Shown here: in pieces, positions 1 through 6,529 of the stretch
Numbering within the stretch: the first letter of the stretch is position 1
Layout: the number at the start of each line of letters is the position of its first letter
DNA from: Chloroflexota bacterium
GTDB lineage: Bacteria; Chloroflexota; Limnocylindria; QHBO01
Direction of reading: 5' to 3'
Length of the DNA stretch: 6,590 nt
Assembly (NCBI GenBank): GCA_013697395.1
Contig: JACCWY010000511.1
Location: forward strand, 1 to 6,590
Translations under genes and position numbers: made by a program
The notes under the pieces: model-generated
Database searches by the model: none
Seen by the model: only the letters and a program-made list of their open reading frames with translations
What the model was told of the DNA's origin: nothing

Positions 1-431
1 AGATCGTACAGGGCGAATGCCCGCATCCCGTTCATCCGCGGCAGAACGTCGACGCCCCACTCGAGATAGCCCTTGAGCAGGACCTCCGTGTTTCCGCGCG
101 ACGTGAATCTCCAGCCCCGTGCCTCGAGATCGCGGCGGAGCTCGATGTAGTTGTAGATCTCGCCGTTGAAGATCAGCGCTGCCTGTCCAGGGACGACCAT
201 CGGCTGTGCCGCCGCGTCGGTCAGGTCGAGGATCCGCAGGCGCGTGAAGCCAAAAGCGACCGGGGTCGGATCGTCAAATAGCGTACGGTCGTCGAGTCGC
301 GCCGGCGCGGGCATGTCCGGCCGCCACGCCCGAGCTTCGTCAGGCCCGCGATGCGCCCCCCGCAGTACTGCGTGCGTGAACCATGGCGAGATCGGACGCG
401 CCGTGCCCACGAATCCGACGAAACCGCAGAT
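1..431 (-). CDS. Asparagine synthase (glutamine-hydrolysing)-like protein, N-terminal glutaminase domain, partial
   Basis: This is the N-terminal nucleophile (class II) glutamine amidotransferase domain of an AsnB-type enzyme; the synthetase domain lies beyond the left edge. Reading leftward from 431 gives 143 residues. They begin (start)-CGFVGFVG, which supplies the catalytic Cys2, followed by HRGPD (27-31), TRLRILDL (63-70, with the conserved Arg of the usual HRRLSI motif at 64), FNGEIYNY (88-95), NTEVLL (114-119) and LEWG..VL.RMNGMRAFALYD at the end. Family knowledge: the domain releases ammonia from glutamine, used to amidate aspartate or, for some surface-polysaccharide paralogues, a uronic acid sugar. 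The gene lies 48 bases after the wzz-like gene on the same strand, so probably in one operon. Oddities: the codon where Met1 should be is ATC (431-429), although AAGGAGG sits 6 bases upstream; and the usual DTE motif reads NTE (Asn114). The domain is clear; free asparagine synthesis versus sugar amidation is undecided. Confidence 0.9.
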   Translation of the reverse strand, partial: MCGFVGFVGTARPISPWFTHAVLRGAHRGPDEARAWRPDMPAPARLDDRTLFDDPTPVAFGFTRLRILDLTDAAAQPMVVPGQAALIFNGEIYNYIELRRDLEARGWRFTSRGNTEVLLKGYLEWGVDVLPRMNGMRAFALYD

Positions 432-437
432 ACGAAT

Positions 438-444
438 CCTCCTT
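438..444 (-). promoter_or_regulatory. Ribosome binding site of the asnB-like gene
   Basis: On the minus strand the bases read AAGGAGG, a perfect anti-16S match. Six bases (ATTCGT) separate it from ATC TGC, the codon pair that corresponds to Met1-Cys2 of the family. This fixes translation initiation at 431 even though the codon is not a standard start. The next in-frame ATG codes for residue 40 and would remove the catalytic cysteine. Confidence 0.7.
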
Positions 445-479
445 CGCGACGCCCGCTTCAGCCGGATCAGGCGGCCATA

Positions 480-1285
480 TCAGGGACCGCGGCGCATGAG
501 CGCGGTTTCGCGGGGCTCAACACCCAGCGACCGACCGCCCCGCCCTAGGAACAACAGCGTCAAGGAGCTCATTATGAGACCGACTATGGACGCAAGCGTC
601 GCGTTGAGCAGAGGAAGCGGGCCGGTCGCTTCGCTCGGTGGGGTAGCTCGGCTGATGGTCTGGATTGGCGAGTTCGGGATCTCCTCCGTGAGCTGAAGCC
701 AGATGGCTGCGCGTTCCAGTCGCAGGTCCGCAACGCGTGTGTACAGTTGTTCGAGTTGGGCGCTGCCTTCTGGGCTCAGCTTGGGCAGCTGATCGAGGGC
801 GACCGAGGCCTCCACCAGCCGGTCGATTTCGGCGCTGATGGCGACCAAGTCCGTATCGATCGCCCGTCGTCGTTCAAGAGTGGTTTGGCTAGGTTCGGGT
901 CCGAGCGACTCGCCTGTTGGGGGTCGCCGTCCTCGACTTCCAACGTCAGCAGGACGCTCTCCTGAGAGGTCTCTGCGCGAACTCGCCTCCTTAGCCCATC
1001 CGCATTTGTCGACAGACCGAGATCCTCAATCACCGTCTCGAGAACGGGGCGCGCCGTCGCCAGCTGAGCGTACATCTGCGCCATCAGCGGCCATGCCAGA
1101 AGCTGGGTGTAGTCCGGATCAACCGCATCGAGCACCTGTCCGGCCACCAATTGCACACGCGCCTCGTAGGTTTTGGGAAGTCTCGCGCTCACAACGTAGC
1201 CGACAGCGGCTGCCATGATCGCTGCTAGGACGATCACACTGATCGCGCTCCAAGGAATCGGCCAACGAGCCGAGCTATTCACCAT
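480..1285 (-). pseudogene. Wzz/YveK-like polysaccharide chain-length determinant, frameshifted
   Basis: Family role: a polysaccharide co-polymerase of the inner membrane that controls chain length and export. The first part (1285 to about 905) begins MVNSSARW and holds a transmembrane helix at residues 11-33, then the Wzz-domain hallmarks LPKTYEARVQL (35-46), a periplasmic stretch and DPQQAS (121-126). Homology then passes into another frame, which gives SQTTLERRRAIDTDL, a helical coiled-coil-like segment (AEIDRLVEAS, AQLEQLYTRVADLRLERA), a Pro-rich linker and a C-terminal membrane helix (NATLASIVGLIMSSLTLLFL) ending at 480. Between DPQQAS and SQTTLERR the family normally has about ten more residues (an IANxxAxxLI-like stretch), so the break looks like a short deletion that also changes frame, not a single-base slip. 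The start is ATG at 1285; open frame continues upstream but reads Arg/Pro/Ser-rich and lies in the divergent spacer. No tyrosine-kinase domain is present. The family call is good; whether the break is real is open. Confidence 0.75.
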
Positions 1286-1436
1286 GCTGCCGGTACCTCG
1301 CGCGCTCCGGGTCGTGCGGACGTTGGCGCGCGGCGCTAAGCATAGCGAGTGGCACAACACGGGTGGCGCGGTGACTATGGACTCGTGGGGCAGTTGTCGG
1401 TAATCTACCGAGCCATCGCCCCAGAGCAACCGTCCA
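1286..1436. promoter_or_regulatory. Divergent intergenic spacer with presumed back-to-back promoters
   Basis: This 151-base gap separates the leftward wzz-asnB pair from the rightward aminotransferase operon, so both promoters should lie here. No strong consensus box is visible. A weak leftward candidate is TTGCTC (1429-1424) and TAGATT (1407-1402) with a 16-base gap. A small perfect inverted repeat, CGCTA-AGCA-TAGCG, lies at 1334-1347 and could be an operator half-site pair or chance. A regulatory role follows from gene orientation, not from a recognised motif. Confidence 0.35.
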
Positions 1437-2579
1437 ATGAAGAGCCTGGCTAGACGGCTTCCCTTGGCTCCTCCCATTCCCATGGCTCGACCATCGCTCG
1501 GCAAGCTCGAGCGACAGCTGGTCGAGCGAGTTCTGCGCGGCGACGTTCTGGCGCTCGGACCGTTCGCCCGTGAATTCGAGGCGGGGATCGCCGCCCTCGC
1601 CCATCGCCGCTTCGGGATCGCGTGCAGCAGCGGGACGGCCGGCCTACACCTCGCGGTCCGAGCGCTGAGCATCGGCGAGGGCGATGAAGTCATCACCAGT
1701 CCGTTCAGCTTCGTGGCTTCCGCTAATTGCATCCTCTACGAACGCGCCCGTCCACGTTTCGTTGACATTGAGGAAGAGACGCTCGGTCTTGACCCGGGGC
1801 ATGTTTCGGCAGCCGCCAGCGCGCGCACGCGCGCCATCTTGCCGGTACACGTCTTCGGTCGGCCGTGCAAGATCGCGGAGATGGTCGACATTGCCCGCCA
1901 CAACGGATGGCGACTCATTGAGGACGCCTGCGAGGCTGTAGGGTCGAGCACACATGGCCAGCCTGCCGGTTCATTTGGGGATGTCTCCGTCTTCGCCTTC
2001 TACCCGAACAAGCAGATCACCACCGGCGAAGGCGGAGTCGTCGTGACCGACGATCCGGATCTTGCGGGCCTCGTCAGGAGCCTCGGGAACCAGGGCCGGG
2101 ACGAGGAGGTCGTGTGGCTACGCCATGTTCGACTCGGATACAACTATCGAATGGATGAGCTCTCTGCCGCTCTCGGCGTCGGTCAGCTGCAGCGGCGAGC
2201 GGAGCTCTGCGCCGCGCGGCTGCGGGTCGCGTGGTGGTACAAAGAGGCCATGCGCGACATCGAATGGCTGCAACTGCCGGCTGCCGGGCCACATGACGAA
2301 GTCGACTGGTTTGTATTCGTGATCCGTCTCCATCGGGAGATCGATCGCGACGGGGTGATCTCGGCGCTCGCCGCAACACGTATCGCGTCGCGGCCATACT
2401 TCACGCCCCTCCACCTTCAGCCTCTCTACCGCGACGCTTTTGGGTATCGGCCGGGAGACTTTCCGGTAGCGGAGCGCGTTGCGGCCTCCACGCTCGCTCT
2501 GCCGTTCTGGGCTGGCATGACGGAACGGGAGGTCGAATACGTCGCTGATGCCCTCGTCCGAGCGGTAAGGCCCGCCTGA
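1437..2579 (+). CDS. DegT/DnrJ/EryC1/StrS-family sugar-nucleotide aminotransferase
   Basis: A PLP-dependent enzyme (fold type I) that converts a keto-sugar nucleotide to an amino-sugar nucleotide, usually with glutamate as donor, in the cytoplasm. The 380 residues match the usual family length. Visible motifs in order: MARPSLGKLERQ (16-27), LGPFAREFE (40-48), CSSGTAGLHLA (63-73, phosphate-binding loop), EDACEAVG (162-169, with the cofactor-ring Asp163), FGDVSVFAFYPNKQITTGEG with the Schiff-base Lys192, GYNYRMDELSAALG, and a C-terminal RPYFTPLHLQPLY...LPFWAGMTEREVEYV. The frame is intact with strong GC3. An in-frame TAA lies upstream at 1401. ATG 1437 gives the full product; ATG 1482 (Met16) sits where many relatives start and is a possible alternative, and neither has a good Shine-Dalgarno. 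It is first in the rightward operon, four bases before the glycosyltransferase. Product regiochemistry (perosamine-, ArnB- or PseC-like) cannot be assigned from sequence alone. Confidence 0.93.
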   Translation: MKSLARRLPLAPPIPMARPSLGKLERQLVERVLRGDVLALGPFAREFEAGIAALAHRRFGIACSSGTAGLHLAVRALSIGEGDEVITSPFSFVASANCILYERARPRFVDIEEETLGLDPGHVSAAASARTRAILPVHVFGRPCKIAEMVDIARHNGWRLIEDACEAVGSSTHGQPAGSFGDVSVFAFYPNKQITTGEGGVVVTDDPDLAGLVRSLGNQGRDEEVVWLRHVRLGYNYRMDELSAALGVGQLQRRAELCAARLRVAWWYKEAMRDIEWLQLPAAGPHDEVDWFVFVIRLHREIDRDGVISALAATRIASRPYFTPLHLQPLYRDAFGYRPGDFPVAERVAASTLALPFWAGMTEREVEYVADALVRAVRPA

Positions 2580-2583
2580 GTCG

Positions 2584-3909
2584 GTGGTGCAAAAGGCGTC
2601 ACATCGGCGCCATGCTCCGGGTAGCGCCCTTCCCGTTGGCGCGACCCGCCGTGTCTGGATCTTCAACCACTACGCCGACGCCCCGGACCGGGCAGGCGGC
2701 CGGCATTTCGCCCTGGGGCTACAGCTCGTCGCCCACGGCCTCGACGTGACCATCTTCGCAGCAGGCTTCGATCACCTTACCCAGCAGGAAGTGCGAGCCA
2801 CTGGGTTCCGGCTATCAAAGACGCGTTCGTTCCGCGGCGTGCGCTTTGTCTGGCTGCGGACCGTGCCGTACCGCGGCAACAGCTGGCGGCGCATCGCGAA
2901 CATGCTGAGCTATTCCGTTATGGTCGTCGTCGCTCAGATCGGCCGTAACAAGCCCGACGTTATCATTGGATCGAGCGTGCATCCTCTCGCGGCGCTGGCG
3001 GCATGGTTCGTCGCGCGCCTTCGGGGAGCCCGATTCGCCTTCGAGATCCGTGATCTCTGGCCGCAGACGCTCGTTGACCTCGGTGCCGTCTCGGCGCGGT
3101 CGCTATCTGCCCGAGCGCTGTGGGCTCTCGAGTCGTTCCTCGTCCGAGAGGCCGACGCGGTCATCGGCCTGGTGCCCGGGACGAGGGCCTACCTCGCCGG
3201 GCGGCGCCTGCCCACGCACCACGTTTACTACCTCCCGAACGGGGTTGACCTGGATGACGCCGGCGGCGATGGCAAGGATTCCTCCCATCCAGTAGTTCGG
3301 GCAATGCTCGAGGAAATCGCGCGTCGCCGGACTGCCGGGGAGTTCGTCCTAATCTATCTCGGGTCGCATGGGCGCGTGAACCGTCTGGATGTGGTGCTGG
3401 CTGCCCTTCAGTTGGCGAACCGTCGATCACGACGGCCCATTGGCCTGATCCTGGTTGGCGACGGTCCGGAGAAGGCCAGATTGCGGCGACTCGCGCGCAG
3501 AACCGCGATCGACCGTGTCTCGTTCAGGGACCCTGTGCCGAAGTACTCCGTTCCAACAATCCTCGCCGCGGTTGACGCGGGCGTCATTCACACGACCCGA
3601 ACCCCGGTCTATCGCTACGGGATCAGCTTCAACAAGCTCTTTGACTACTTAGCGGCCCGCAAGCCAGTTGTCTTCGCCTGTGAGACCGCGTACGATCCTG
3701 TCCGCCGCTCGGGAGCCGGTCTCGTCGTGGCACCCGACGACCCGGACGCTATGGCCGCCGCATTCGTGGACCTGAGTTCCCGCTCGCCCGACGAGCTGCG
3801 ATCGATGGGTGCCGCCGGGCGATCACTCGTCGAACGTGAACACGATTTGCGGCGACTAGGGGAACGGCTTGTCACCATCATAGGGACCCCCTTGGTCCCG
3901 ACAGAGTGA
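2584..3909 (+). CDS. Glycosyltransferase family 4 (GT-B fold), WbuB-like
   Basis: A cytoplasmic or membrane-associated retaining glycosyltransferase that likely adds one sugar to the lipid-linked polysaccharide repeat. The 441 residues are full length. The N-terminal acceptor domain starts RRVWIFNHYADAPDRAGGRH and continues with LVAHGLDVTIFAAGFDHL, VIIGSSVHPLAAL and FEIRDLWPQTLVDLG (153-167), a signature of the WbuB-like GT4 group. The linker YYLPNGVDLDD leads into the C-terminal donor-binding domain: LIYLGSHGRVNRLDVVLAAL, LILVGDGPEKARL, VSFRDPVPK, and YGISFNKLFDYLAARKPVVF (from 345; the usual Pro before NK is Phe349 and the usual Glu is Asp354). The gene is translationally close to the aminotransferase (TGA, 4 bases, GTG). 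The start is GTG 2584 or the adjacent GTG 2587; there is no other in-frame start before the conserved core. An extra 20-residue N-terminus precedes the family core, so the start is slightly uncertain. Sugar specificity is not readable. Confidence 0.92.
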   Translation: MVQKASHRRHAPGSALPVGATRRVWIFNHYADAPDRAGGRHFALGLQLVAHGLDVTIFAAGFDHLTQQEVRATGFRLSKTRSFRGVRFVWLRTVPYRGNSWRRIANMLSYSVMVVVAQIGRNKPDVIIGSSVHPLAALAAWFVARLRGARFAFEIRDLWPQTLVDLGAVSARSLSARALWALESFLVREADAVIGLVPGTRAYLAGRRLPTHHVYYLPNGVDLDDAGGDGKDSSHPVVRAMLEEIARRRTAGEFVLIYLGSHGRVNRLDVVLAALQLANRRSRRPIGLILVGDGPEKARLRRLARRTAIDRVSFRDPVPKYSVPTILAAVDAGVIHTTRTPVYRYGISFNKLFDYLAARKPVVFACETAYDPVRRSGAGLVVAPDDPDAMAAAFVDLSSRSPDELRSMGAAGRSLVEREHDLRRLGERLVTIIGTPLVPTE

Positions 3910-3943
3910 GTCGAGAGTCCGACGCACGCAACTGTGGATGGAG

Positions 3944-3950
3944 AGGAAGG
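3944..3950 (+). promoter_or_regulatory. Ribosome binding site deciding the start of the FemAB-like gene
   Basis: AGGAAGG lies 8 bases before GTG 3959. The in-frame ATG at 3938 lies upstream of this site and has no purine-rich sequence of its own, so GTG 3959 is the better start. Confidence 0.5.
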
Positions 3951-3958
3951 CGTCTTGC

Positions 3959-4456
3959 GTGTCCCTGGTGACCGAGGTGTGCCGATCCGATGATTCCCAG
4001 TGGGACGAGTGGCTCGATCGGACCGAGGACGACATCTACCATCGTCCGGGCTACCACCGGTTCCACGAACTGACCGGCCGGGGGAGCGCGCGCCTTATCG
4101 TCATCCAGCACGGGCCGCACGCATTGCTCTGGCCGTACCTCGAGCGACCGGTATCACAGGTTCCAGAGCTGGACGACGTCTCGGCGATGGATGCCGATTC
4201 AGTCTACGGTTACCCGGGACCGCTCTACGTCGGCACGAGACCGACCGAAGCCTTTCTCTCTAGAGCGTGGCGCGCGCTCGAGGCGCACTGGCGAGATCAG
4301 GGTGTCGTCTCCGTCTTCACTCGCTTTCACCCCATTCTCGGCAATGCCGCGCTTGCCCGGCGCTTTCCAGATGTTGCCGCGAGTGGGGTCCAGCGCCTGG
4401 GGGAGACGGTATCGATCGATCTGCATCTGCCCGAAGAGGAGGCAGCCTCTTCCTAG
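3959..4456 (+). pseudogene. FemAB-like GNAT-fold acyl/aminoacyltransferase, N-terminal half only
   Basis: Resembles the FemAB-related (peptidoglycan-bridge, BioF2-like acetyltransferase) proteins common in surface-polysaccharide loci, which are thought to add acyl or aminoacyl groups to sugars or peptides. Seen: QWDEWLDRTEDDIYHRPGYH near the start (the typical W...(D/A)xYHxPxY opening), a first GNAT-like sheet with ALLWPYLERPV, then YGYPGPLYVG, FTRFHPILGN and GETVSIDLHLPEEEA. In relatives this last motif is followed by a basic helix and a second GNAT domain; here a TAG comes four codons after EEEA. The 165 residues are about half the family length of 330-360. Directly after the stop another frame becomes coding, for the middle of a polysaccharide deacetylase. 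I infer a deletion that removed the end of this gene and the start of the next. It lies 49 bases after the GT4 gene in the same operon. The start chosen is GTG 3959 (good ribosome binding site); ATG 3938 is the alternative. Confidence 0.72.
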
Positions 4457-4457
4457 C

Positions 4458-5628
4458 CTGGTTGCGGACGCCAGTCAGGGCCGCGCTCTGCGCGGGCCTG
4501 GGGAAGGCGTCGCATTCACGAAACCGCTGCCGATCCTGTTCGGAACCCCGGATGAGAACGGGCGATTCTGGCATCGCACGCCGGACGCGAATGCGCTCAC
4601 AGTCGACATCTTCGGAAGCGTCTTTTACCTGCTGACGCGCTACGAGGAGATCGTCCTGCGTGGGCGCGACCCATTCGAACGCTTTCCGGCTCGCAGCTCA
4701 CTGGCTTCGGCCGAAGGGTTTCTGGATCGTCCGATCGCCGACGAGTATGTCGACCTGTTGTGGCTCGCGATGCTTTCCCTCTGGCCACGGTTGAGGCGAC
4801 GCGAAACCTCGTTCAGGCTGCGGCTGACGCACGATGTCGACCGCCCCTGGGCCGCGCTTGGGAACAGAACCGGAGCGATTGCGCACGCCGTTGGCGGCGA
4901 TGTCGTTCGCCGGCGCGACCCCGCTCTCGCCGCCCGTCGGATAAGGTCATTCTTCGATGCTCGGTCCGGTCGGGTCGACCGGGACCCCTTTAACACCTTC
5001 GACCTGCTCATGGAAACCAGTGAACGGTATGACCTGCAGAGCACGTTCTACTTCATGGCCGGCGCAAGTGACCCCAGGTTCGACGGCTCCTACCTGATGT
5101 CCGACCCGCCCGTGCGGGATCTCCTCATGAAGATCAACCGGCGGGGTCATGAGGTGGGCCTGCACGCCAGCTACGAGACCTTCCGCTCCGCCGAGCTGAT
5201 GCAAGCGGAATTCGATGCACTCAAAGCCGCCTGCAGAGCCGTCGGATTCGATCAGACGATGTGGGGCGTCCGACAGCATTACCTCCGCTTTGAGACCCCG
5301 ACGACGTGGCGGAACCAGAACGCGGCCGGCCTCGCGTATGATTCGACGCTTGGTTTCGCGGACGCGAATGGCTTCCGAGCGGGGACGTGTCGCGAGTATC
5401 CGGTCTTTGACCTGCTCGACCGTCGCACACTGGAGCTACGCGAGCGGCCGTTGATATTCATGGATGCGGCATCTCAGGCGTACTTGGCCATGGAGTTCAG
5501 TGGCGCAGCCGCCAGCGTCCGGGCGCTTGTCGCGACGTGTCGGCGCCACCACGGAGAAGCCGTCGCCCGGAGCCGAGCAGCGAGCCCACTACGTAGAGCT
5601 GATCGAGTCGCTCGTCCATCCAGGCTGA
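4458..5628 (+). pseudogene. Polysaccharide deacetylase family protein (long DUF7033-type architecture), N-terminally truncated and frameshifted near the end
   Basis: Family role: metal-dependent (CE4/NodB-like) removal of acetyl groups from a polysaccharide. In the main frame (codons at 4458 + 3n) one sees KPLPILFGTP, DIFGSVFYLLTRYEE, FPARSSLASAEGFLDRPIAD, the metal-site motif LTHDVDRPW (Thr codon at 4827), DPFNTFDLLMETSERYDLQS, RGHEVGLHASYETF (the HxxxxH pair at 5148 and 5163), GVRQHYLRFETPTTW, GLAYDSTLGFADANGFRAGT, CREYPVFDLLDR and RPLIFMDA. The usual ~100 N-terminal residues before PLPILFG are absent, and no good start exists: upstream frame is antiphase to the FemAB-like gene. After LVATCRRHHG (about 5550) the expected FTLLWHN-type strand is missing and homology resumes in the next frame as EKPSPGAEQRAHYVELIE, ending SLVHPG at TGA 5626-5628. 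Catalytic motifs survive, but the gene is broken at both ends as read. The family call is solid; real loss versus assembly error is open. Confidence 0.78.
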
Positions 5629-6189
5629 GACCCACCGCTCCGGCCGATCCGTCACCCAGTCGAAGATGGCGCCCGGAGTGCCGCAAGAGCGATCGTGAAC
5701 GGCGTCCGACGTGCACCCCGCTGCGGCGCATAGGAGGCTCTCATTGTGCTCGCGCGGACGATCCCACCATCCGGAGTCGCCTCGGCGGGTGGGCACCTCA
5801 CGCTCTGTCGGTTCCGCGCGCGGGCACCCGACTCCCTTCCGGATGGGCACCTGACTCGCCGGACGGTCGAACATGTGAGGACCCGCGCGGGCCGGTCCTG
5901 AGCACGAATCTGGCTCATTCACTGGGGAGTGGCCAGGCGGTAAGGCGCCTGACTCTGGATCAGATCGGCTGGCGTCCAGATCCACGCCGACTGTTGAGCG
6001 GCGCGCTTCCACTGGTCGTGGCCGACGATCGGGATCCGCAGGACGCTGAAACGCAGGTCCGTCCCCGGTCGGACCGGCGATCTCTGTATCGGCGATCCTG
6101 CTGGCGCCGCCGCCAGGTGAGCATCAGACTCCTCTGACGCGGCCCCTTCGAGCAGGTCATCGCGCTCTGACGCGCCTTGCCCCTGGTGA
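5629..6189. other. Stretch without a convincing gene
   Basis: All six frames were read. Open stretches here are rich in Arg, Pro and Ser, show no family motif and have no consistent codon-position pattern. One weak small frame is GTG 5746 to TGA 5901 (51 codons), preceded by AGGAGG at 5732-5737 with 8 bases between; its product is Arg-rich and unrecognised. One segment in a third frame, LTLDQIGWRPDPRRLLSG (about 5952-6005), reads more like protein but is short. No terminator hairpin follows the deacetylase stop. The stretch may be remnant sequence of broken genes. Confidence 0.45.
5791..5856. repeat. Three imperfect direct repeats of GGGCACC(T/C)xAC
   Basis: GGGCACCTCAC starts at 5791, GGGCACCCGAC at 5822 and GGGCACCTGAC at 5845, spaced 31 and 23 bases and followed by similar CGG-containing tails. 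Multiple short direct repeats near an end are a known trait of IS21-family elements (transposase binding sites), and the GGGCACCT core resembles some of those from high-GC hosts by memory. No istA or istB coding sequence is visible, so at most this would be a relic of an end. Chance in a GC-rich region is not excluded. Confidence 0.35.
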
Positions 6190-6517
6190 CCGGTGAGCGG
6201 CTGGCACTGCCGGCATGCCCGGACCGATGAGCTCCCGAAGGCGGTGCTCGGTCTATTGTCGATCCGGCTTGATCGCCCGGCGGTAGCCTGCGGTCTGACC
6301 GACGTCGTGGAACTGATGCCGGCCTGGCGGGTCGAGGGGTATGACGGCCTCGACCGTTACCTCTTGCCGCTGCGTGCCGCTGCGCCGCGTCTCGTGAGGT
6401 TCGCACGTCGCGACGGCGGCGCCACCGACGAGCGGGGTTCCGGCCGGCTGGAGGCGACAGCTGCTCGCAAGGGTCGGCAACGATCGGCGACGGGAGTTGG
6501 GGGTCCAGATCAATTAG
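6190..6517 (+). pseudogene. Coding-like remnant of an unrecognised gene, split over two frames
   Basis: From 6190 a frame stays open to the window end. Between about 6226 and 6420 it has the codon-position pattern of a real gene here (G/C-rich first and third positions, mixed second) and reads DELPKAVLGLLSIRLDRPAV, LTDVVELMPAWRVEGYDGLD and RYLLPLRAAAPRLVRFARRD. After about 6420 this frame turns low-complexity, while the next frame reads GVPAGWRRQLLARVGNDRRR and ELGVQIN before TAG 6515-6517. The simplest reading is one gene with a frame change near 6400-6450. GTG 6193 is a possible start but lacks a clear ribosome binding site. I do not recognise the family. The antisense frame has the same codon phase and cannot be fully excluded. 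Confidence 0.3.
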
Positions 6518-6529
6518 AACATCCACACG

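Noticed and set aside
166..696. A 176-codon rightward open frame opposite asnB and wzz
   Set aside because: Very Arg/Ser/Pro-rich, and it spans the gap between two genes with clear homology on the other strand.
1334..1347. Small hairpin in the divergent spacer as a terminator or riboswitch
   Set aside because: Only 5 base pairs, no T-run, and no conserved riboswitch core around it; noted only as a possible operator.
1286..1732. N-terminal extension of the wzz-like frame, open up to 1732
   Set aside because: It crosses the divergent spacer and runs antisense to the aminotransferase, with Arg/Ser/Pro-rich content; homology begins at the membrane helix after ATG 1285.
2118..2666. A 182-codon leftward open frame under the aminotransferase
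   Set aside because: Antisense to a well-conserved gene and without any recognisable motif; long antisense frames are usual at this GC content.
4191..4457. Upstream part of the deacetylase frame, open back to 4191
   Set aside because: It overlaps the FemAB-like gene in another frame, where the protein has clear family motifs; this part is an out-of-frame shadow.
5497..6012. A 171-codon leftward open frame with a protein-like part (FDWVTDRPERWVSAWMDER and on)
   Set aside because: Its best part lies opposite the last codons of the deacetylase (AHYVELIESLVHPG) and just beyond; the rest is low-complexity and matches no family.
5960..6526. A 188-codon leftward open frame at the right end
   Set aside because: Extremely Arg-rich with no motif; composition is typical of a shadow frame.
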